A stretch of DNA of 64,000 bases from DASRAP01 sp964503275 (lineage in GTDB: Bacteria; Gemmatimonadota; Gemmatimonadetes; Gemmatimonadales; Gemmatimonadaceae), in contig CAZCZO010000008.1 in the NCBI GenBank assembly GCA_964503275.1, positions 1 to 64,000 on the forward strand, given 5' to 3'. The notes beneath the pieces are model-generated. The model had not been told where the DNA came from. It made no database searches and worked only from the letters and a program-made list of their open reading frames with translations. The position numbers and the translations under genes were made by a program. This document shows, one piece after another, positions 59,520 to 64,000 of this stretch; position 1 is the stretch's first letter, and every line of letters begins with the position of its first letter.

Positions 59520-60058
59520 GCCTCCGGCTTGAGCCGCCCGGCGTACTTCGCGCGGATCTTCGCCACCTTCGGCGACACGACGAAGGCGCAGTAGGGTTGG
59601 AAGGGGTTCCGCGCGAAGTAGTCCAGATGTTCCCGCTCTGCCGGCCAGAACACCGGCGCCGGCGCGACCTCGGTGACGATGGGGTCATCGAACACGGCGT
59701 CTGCCGTCAGCGCAGCGATCACCGCGTGGGCGGTGGTCGCCTGCTCGGCGTCGTGCGTGAAGATCACGGAGCGGTACTGCGGCCCGACATCGTTGCCCTG
59801 CCGGTCGCGTTGCGTGGGGTCGTGCGAGGCGAAGAACACCTCGAGGATCTCGCGGTAGCTGATCACCGCCGGGTCGAATCGCACCTCGACCACCTCGGCG
59901 TGGCCGGTGGTCTTCTCGCAGACCTGCGCGTAGGTCGGGTGCGCCACGTGCCCACCCGCGTAGCCCGGGCGCACATCGAGCACGCCGTCGAGCATGTCGT
60001 ACACGGCTTCGGTGCACCAGAAGCAGCCGCCGCCAAGGGTCGCGATCGCAGTCGTCAT
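59516..60058 (-). CDS. msrA: Peptide methionine sulphoxide reductase MsrA
   Basis: The 180-residue protein has the active-site GCFWC (Cys12) near the N-terminus, followed by GYAGGHVAHPTYAQV and GHAEVVEVRFDP. The C-terminal part has FNPFQPYCAFV-like NPFQPYCAFVVSPK, where the Cys could resolve the disulphide. It reduces methionine-S-sulphoxide in proteins. It is fifteen bases downstream of the NAD(P)-binding protein gene and probably co-transcribed, giving an oxidative-stress pair. Confidence 0.95.
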   Translation of the reverse strand: MTTAIATLGGGCFWCTEAVYDMLDGVLDVRPGYAGGHVAHPTYAQVCEKTTGHAEVVEVRFDPAVISYREILEVFFASHDPTQRDRQGNDVGPQYRSVIFTHDAEQATTAHAVIAALTADAVFDDPIVTEVAPAPVFWPAEREHLDYFARNPFQPYCAFVVSPKVAKIRAKYAGRLKPEA

Positions 60059-60073
60059 CGGGTCAGGTCGGGG

Positions 60074-60712
60074 TCAGGTGGCCATGCCCACGCGACGGCG
60101 AACGAACTGTCGCGCGGTGAGTTCAGAGAGGAGGAAGGCGGCGACCTCACCGGTGGTGAGGGAGCGGCCGCCCGGCGGCATGTAGTCGGCGAGCACGCGC
60201 GCCGTGCCGGTGGCCTCGCCATCGGGGATGTCGGGTGTGGCGACAGTCGTCCACTCGAGGTCGCTGTCGCGCAGCGCCTCCCACGCGAGGCGGTGCTGCT
60301 CGGAGGTCTTGCGGAAGATCGGCGGGAACGTCGGTGACTCGCTGCGCAGCATCGTGCCGTCGGCCGTGAGCAGGATGCCGCCGCCGGCGACGTTGAGGAT
60401 GCGCGTGACCCCCAGACGCTGCATCGCCGCGACGATGTTGCGGGTCCCCTGGCTCAGTGCGACCCCGGGCTCCTGCAGACCCGCGTTGCCAAGGCAGGAG
60501 ATCACCGCGTCCGCGCCGGTGATGGTGCGTTCCACGGCGGTCGGGTCGAGCACGTCGCCGGCGAACACGGTCAGACCAGGCAGTTCGGCGAGCGCAGAGG
60601 GATCGCGGGCGAGCGCCTGGACCCGGTGCCCGGCCGCCAGCGCACCGGCGAGCACGCGGCGACCGGTGCGGCCGGTGGCACCGAACAGGGCGATGGTGAG
60701 GGCGGCGGACAT
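60074..60712 (-). CDS. NAD(P)-binding protein of the NmrA/SDR-a type
   Basis: The 212-residue protein has a dinucleotide fold ALFGATGRTGRRVLAGALA (GxxGxxG), then VFAGDVLDPTAVERTI and ADAVISCLGNAG. It lacks the YxxxK catalytic pair of classical SDR enzymes. Related proteins include flavin or biliverdin reductase-like and NmrA-type sensors. A redox-sensing or quinone-reductase-like role is possible beside msrA. A -10-like TATTCT ends seven bases before the ATG. Confidence 0.85.
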   Translation of the reverse strand: MSAALTIALFGATGRTGRRVLAGALAAGHRVQALARDPSALAELPGLTVFAGDVLDPTAVERTITGADAVISCLGNAGLQEPGVALSQGTRNIVAAMQRLGVTRILNVAGGGILLTADGTMLRSESPTFPPIFRKTSEQHRLAWEALRDSDLEWTTVATPDIPDGEATGTARVLADYMPPGGRSLTTGEVAAFLLSELTARQFVRRRVGMAT

Positions 60713-60784
60713 AGGTAGGAGAATAACCCCCATCGCCACGCGCAGGTGCCAAACGGCTGATGCCCTGCTAGCGTTCAGACTACC

Positions 60785-61207
60785 ATGACGCCCCCGGTGA
60801 CGCTCCACGCGCTGCTGTTCGCGATCCTCGGCGTTGGCATCGCTGGGCTCGGGGCCGAGCTCCTGCTCCTGGAGCACTTCGAGGAATGGCGGCAGTGGCT
60901 GCCGCTGGCGCTGCTGGCCGTTGCGGCGCTGGTCTGGCTCCTTCACGCGTGGCGGCGCGCGGCGTCCACCGTGATGGCGATGCGGGTGGTGATGGCGGCG
61001 CACGTGCTGGTCGGTGCCGTCGGCGTGTGGTTCCACTACAGCGGCAACACCGAGTTCGAGTTGGAGATGTACCCGGATATGCAGGGCTGGACGCTGTTCA
61101 CCGAGTCGATGATGGGGGCGACGCCGGCACTGGCGCCGGGGGCCCTCGTACAGTTGGGACTGCTGGGCCTGGCGTGGTCGTTCCGCCATCCGGCACTGAG
61201 GCAGTGA
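60785..61207 (+). CDS. Four-helix membrane protein of unknown function
   Basis: The 140-residue protein has four hydrophobic helices (near 8-28, 40-58, 65-83 and 118-135). A charged loop with HYSGNTEFELEMYPDMQGW lies between the last two. No family was recognised. TAGCGT ends ten bases before the ATG. The next gene starts 38 bases after the stop. Confidence 0.72.
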   Translation: MTPPVTLHALLFAILGVGIAGLGAELLLLEHFEEWRQWLPLALLAVAALVWLLHAWRRAASTVMAMRVVMAAHVLVGAVGVWFHYSGNTEFELEMYPDMQGWTLFTESMMGATPALAPGALVQLGLLGLAWSFRHPALRQ

Positions 61208-61245
61208 CCGCCGAACGACATCACACCTACCCGTTGAGGCGTACT

Positions 61246-61872
61246 ATGATCCGCGCTCTGCGCGCCCTGGCCCTCGTGGCCGCCCTCCCGCTGCTCGCGT
61301 CGGCACAGGTGGGCAAGCACAGCTTCGTCGACCCCAACCGTGCCAGTGAGGCCGATCTCGCCGCGCTGCCCGGAATGAACGTCACACTGGCCAAGGCCGT
61401 GATCGCCGGCCGTCCGCACCTGTCGATGCTGGCCGTTGACTCGCTGCTGGGTCAGACGCTGTCGCGTGAGCAGCGCACGGCCCTATACGAGAAGCTCTGG
61501 CTCCACATCAACCTCAACAAGACCACGCGCGAGGAGATCCTGCTGATCCCACGCTCGGGCAATCGCGTGGCGCGCGAGTTCCAGGAGTACGCGCCCTACA
61601 AGGGCCTGCCCGTGTTCCGTCGCGAGATGGGCAAGTACTGGGACGCCGCCGAGGTTGCGCGACTGGAGAGCTATGTGTTCGTGCCGATCGATCTGAACAC
61701 GGCCAGCGACGAGGACATCCTGAGCATTCCGGGCAGCGGCCCGCGGGTGCTGCGCGAGTTCAAGGAGTACCGACCGTACCGGTCCATGGAGCAGTTCCGC
61801 CGTGAGATGGGCAAGTACTGGGACGCGAAGGAAGTGTCGCGGTTGGAGCGCTATGTGGTGATCGGGCAGTAG
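61246..61872 (+). CDS. Secreted helix-hairpin-helix repeat protein (ComEA-like modules)
   Basis: The 208-residue protein has a signal peptide ending at about residue 20 (LLASAQ). Three HhH modules follow: a divergent one (about 28-85) and two very similar ones at about 88-147 and 148-205. These two repeat the pattern INLN/IDLN, then EFQEY/EFKEY and REMGKYWDA, with an exact 60-residue period. HhH modules of the ComEA type bind DNA outside the cytoplasm during uptake. Conserved GSG hairpins (SGN, GSG) are seen. No other competence genes are nearby. A GAGG six bases upstream supports the start. Confidence 0.85.
   Translation: MIRALRALALVAALPLLASAQVGKHSFVDPNRASEADLAALPGMNVTLAKAVIAGRPHLSMLAVDSLLGQTLSREQRTALYEKLWLHINLNKTTREEILLIPRSGNRVAREFQEYAPYKGLPVFRREMGKYWDAAEVARLESYVFVPIDLNTASDEDILSIPGSGPRVLREFKEYRPYRSMEQFRREMGKYWDAKEVSRLERYVVIGQ
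61507..61866 (+). repeat. Two 180-base direct repeats within the HhH gene
   Basis: Two consecutive units of about 180 bases encode near-identical 60-residue modules; the stretch coding for REMGKYWDA is almost identical in both. This points to internal duplication. Confidence 0.75.
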
Positions 61873-61881
61873 CCCCCCCCC

Positions 61882-63840
61882 TCACCCCAGCCGCTCCAAC
61901 TCCTCCGACGCGGTGGCCCATGCGGTCACCGCGTCGTCGTAGGTGCGCCGGGCGTCCTCGAGCTGCTTGGTCAGCGTCGCCGCCTTCCGCGCGCCATCTG
62001 CGCCGCCAACATACAGCGACTCATCCGCGACCGCAGCCTCCAAGCGCTTCACCGCGCCCTCTGCCGCCGCAACATCGGCCTCAGCGGCCTCCACCCGACG
62101 CTTGAGCGTCCGCTTGTCGGCGTCCGCACTGCCGCGCCCCGAGGGCTTCTCCGCCGCGCGCGCCGCCGCCTTCACCTTCTCGTCGCGCCGCGCATCGCTC
62201 GCCGCCGTCGCGACCTGCTTTTCGCGCAGCGCCTCGGCGGCCTCCCACTCCACGAACGGACCCGCGAAGTCGATCAACTTGCCATCGCGGATCGCCCACA
62301 CCCGCGTCGCCAACTCGCGCAAGAAGGCCCGGTCGTGGCTCACGATCACCGTCGTGCCCTCGTACTCCTCGATACCGTCTTCCAAGGCCTCGATGCTCTC
62401 GACGTCCAAGTGGTTCGTCGGCTCGTCGAGCACCAGCAAGTTGGCCTTGCGCAGCGTGATCATCGCCAGCGCGACGCGCGCACGCTCACCACCCGACAGC
62501 GAGTTGGTCGAGCGCAGCACCTCGTCGCCACTGAAGCCGAACGCGCCGAGCAGGCCTTGGATCTGCCCACGGGTCCACAGCGGACGCAGCTCCTGGATCA
62601 CGTCGAACATCGACTTGTCCATCGGCACGCCCGCCAGATCCTGACGGTACCAGGCCGTGGTGATCGAACCACCGATGCGCACTTCGCCACCCTGCGGCTC
62701 GCGCGCGCCGAGCAGCGTCGAGAGCAGCGTCGTCTTGCCCGCCCCGTTGGGCGCGACCAGCGCGATGACATCGCCGCGCATGAGCGTGACCGTCGCGTCC
62801 TTGAGCAACACGCGCTCGTGCGGCGGCGTGCCCACCGCGACCGTCAGCTTCTCGGTCTGGAACACCCGGTCGCCGCCGCGCTCGCCGATCTCGAGCAACA
62901 GGCTCATGGCGCCCGCCTCGCCCGGCGGCGGCGAGAGTCGCGGCAAGCGCTCCAAGCGCTTGCGACGCCCCTTGGCCTGCGCGCTGTTCTGCCCCGCGAT
63001 ATGGCGGCGAATGTAGTCCGCCTCCTTGTTCACGAAGGCCTGCTGCTTCTCGACCGCGCGCCGCAACGTCAGCTCCCGCTCGGCCTTCTGCTGCACGAAG
63101 GCGGAGTAGCCACCGCGATAGGGTGTGGCCGTGCCCGCGCTCACGTGCAACACGTGGTCCACCGTCTCGTCGAGGAAGGCACGGTCGTGCGAGATCACGA
63201 TCACCGTCTCGCCGAGCTCGCCCAGGTAGCGGGTCAGCCAGCGCGTCGTGTCGAGGTCCAGATGGTTGGTGGGCTCGTCGAGCAGCAAGAGGTCAGCGGG
63301 CGCGGCAAGTGGTGCTGCGAGTCCGACGCGCCCACGCTCACCGCCACTCAGCTTCGAGAGCGGACGCGTCTTGCACTCCTCAGGGTCGAACCCAAGACCT
63401 TGCAACACCGCGTCGACGCGCGCGTGGTAATCGTACCCGCCGATGTGCGCGAAGCGCTCCATATCGCGCCCGTACTTCTCCAGGTCGCTCTCCGTCGCCC
63501 GCTCACCCAGCTCGGCGAGTCGTTCGCCCTGCTGCGCGAGCGCCTTCTCGAGCTGGACCACATCGCCGTAGCCCGCCGCCGCTGCTTCCCACACCGAGGT
63601 CGCGTCGCCGAAGTCGCGATGCTGATCGAGCAGCGTGATCTTGAGGCCAGGCATGCGCGCGACCGCCCCGCGCGTGGGCTTCAGGGCACCGGTGAGCAGT
63701 TTGAACAGCGTGGTCTTGCCCGCCCCATTGCGTCCCACCACGCCCCAACGCTCACCGCGCCCGACCGTGAAGGAGACTTTGTCGAGGAGCACATCCGCGC
63801 CGAACTCGACGCGGATGTCGGCGAACGACACAAGGGTCAC
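61882..63840 (-). CDS. ABC-F family ATPase, Uup-like
   Basis: The 652-residue protein has two ABC domains without membrane segments. Domain 1 has GRNGAGKTTL, LSGGERGRVGLA and LLLLDEPTNHLD; domain 2 has APNGAGKTTL, LSGGERARVALA and VLDEPTNHLD. The linker between them is charged and helical, as in ribosome-binding ABC-F proteins. A C-terminal coiled coil (about 560-650) is of the Uup kind. It probably acts on stalled ribosomes; polyproline proteins such as the one at 26913 are the type of substrate that can need such help. The GTG start overlaps the stop of the upstream gene by four bases (GTGA). Confidence 0.92.
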   Translation of the reverse strand: MTLVSFADIRVEFGADVLLDKVSFTVGRGERWGVVGRNGAGKTTLFKLLTGALKPTRGAVARMPGLKITLLDQHRDFGDATSVWEAAAAGYGDVVQLEKALAQQGERLAELGERATESDLEKYGRDMERFAHIGGYDYHARVDAVLQGLGFDPEECKTRPLSKLSGGERGRVGLAAPLAAPADLLLLDEPTNHLDLDTTRWLTRYLGELGETVIVISHDRAFLDETVDHVLHVSAGTATPYRGGYSAFVQQKAERELTLRRAVEKQQAFVNKEADYIRRHIAGQNSAQAKGRRKRLERLPRLSPPPGEAGAMSLLLEIGERGGDRVFQTEKLTVAVGTPPHERVLLKDATVTLMRGDVIALVAPNGAGKTTLLSTLLGAREPQGGEVRIGGSITTAWYRQDLAGVPMDKSMFDVIQELRPLWTRGQIQGLLGAFGFSGDEVLRSTNSLSGGERARVALAMITLRKANLLVLDEPTNHLDVESIEALEDGIEEYEGTTVIVSHDRAFLRELATRVWAIRDGKLIDFAGPFVEWEAAEALREKQVATAASDARRDEKVKAAARAAEKPSGRGSADADKRTLKRRVEAAEADVAAAEGAVKRLEAAVADESLYVGGADGARKAATLTKQLEDARRTYDDAVTAWATASEELERLG

Positions 63841-64000
63841 TGCCCGCTGCCACCCGTACGGCGGGGACCACCGCGTCCGCGACGGCTGCGCCCGCCGCTG
63901 CCACCAGCGCTGGGGCCACTGCTCTTGCCACCGTCACGGTACGGGGATGCATCGCCGCCACCCGCGGATGGGCGCGGTGCGGCCGGCCGCGAGGCGCCAC
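63837..64000 (-). CDS. C-terminal RGG-rich tail of a gene cut by the window edge
   Basis: Only the last 53 residues are present: a low-complexity, Gly/Arg/Ser-rich tail (GRSRRGRGGPRRTGGSG). Its stop TGA overlaps the GTG start of the ABC-F gene. Tails like this are common on DEAD-box helicases and other RNA-binding proteins, so a helicase is the best guess. The core lies outside the window. Confidence 0.55.
   Translation of the reverse strand, partial: GASRPAAPRPSAGGGDASPYRDGGKSSGPSAGGSGGRSRRGRGGPRRTGGSGQ

Noticed and set aside
61873..61881. Run of nine C between two convergent genes as a phase-variable tract
   Set aside because: It lies between stop codons and would not change either reading frame.

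Overview
The window is a GC-rich, densely packed stretch of bacterial chromosome. No gap between genes reaches 300 bases; the largest is 7125-7386. The overall character points to Gemmatimonadota: very high GC, several Hanks-type Ser/Thr kinases with C-terminal membrane or TPR modules, a fused alpha-beta 2-oxoacid dehydrogenase E1, many ATGA/TGATG/GTGA gene overlaps, and promoters of the TAnnnT type placed a few bases before the start codon. This placement is inferred from gene content, not from a marker gene. I saw no rRNA, tRNA, CRISPR array, insertion sequence or prophage.

Layout. 1-6465 (minus) is a translationally coupled run: fused E1, hybrid histidine kinase, TPR lipoprotein, then a MacB/FtsX permease cut by the left edge. 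6663-9623 holds a HIT protein, a possible small RNA or leader between two hairpins, an HNH nuclease and a TonB-dependent receptor. 9689-12059 is a CBS protein followed by two tandem-domain universal stress proteins, converging on an Ada-type repair protein. 12968-16122 (minus) holds a BrnTA toxin-antitoxin pair, a RecF-like ATPase and glutamine-dependent NAD synthetase. 16181-21031 has a penicillin-binding protein, a DUF2283 protein and Lon. 21215-25092 is a tandem pair of paralogous Ser/Thr kinases with membrane and coiled-coil tails, converging on a TPR protein and an alpha/beta hydrolase that lacks the catalytic serine. 26289-30712 has a Spy-like protein, a polyproline protein preceded by an upstream ORF, a second hydrolase, a DEAD-box helicase and a pseudopilin.

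30848-40311 holds a small lipoprotein, a GDSL hydrolase, an M20 amidohydrolase, PfkA, a kinase-TolB-TPR protein, a secreted protein with RDS repeats and a DEVH-box helicase. 40461-45274 has a TetR regulator overlapping an ECF sigma factor, a CGNR zinc-finger regulator, a third universal stress protein, a thioesterase and a soluble transhydrogenase. 45378-50289 is an apparent operon of IspH, two unrecognised proteins and fumarylacetoacetase, followed by a helical protein. 50347-57671 covers a SixA-like phosphatase, an outer-membrane protein, gamma-glutamyltransferase, an ICMT-like methyltransferase, an MscS channel, a sodium:solute symporter and an SGNH lipoprotein. 57780-64000 covers a GH1 glycosidase, DUF2892, MsrA, an NAD(P)-binding protein, a membrane protein, a helix-hairpin-helix repeat protein, an ABC-F ATPase and the RGG tail of an unfinished gene.

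Three themes stand out. First, at least eight start codons lie exactly six bases after a -10-like hexamer, which predicts many leaderless mRNAs. Second, convergent genes end in shared palindromes: the tetranucleotide CTAG supplies both stop codons in three pairs, and three other pairs have both stop codons inside the arms of one inverted repeat. Third, the region is rich in stress signalling: three kinases, a hybrid histidine kinase, three universal stress proteins, an ECF sigma factor, Lon, MsrA and Ada.
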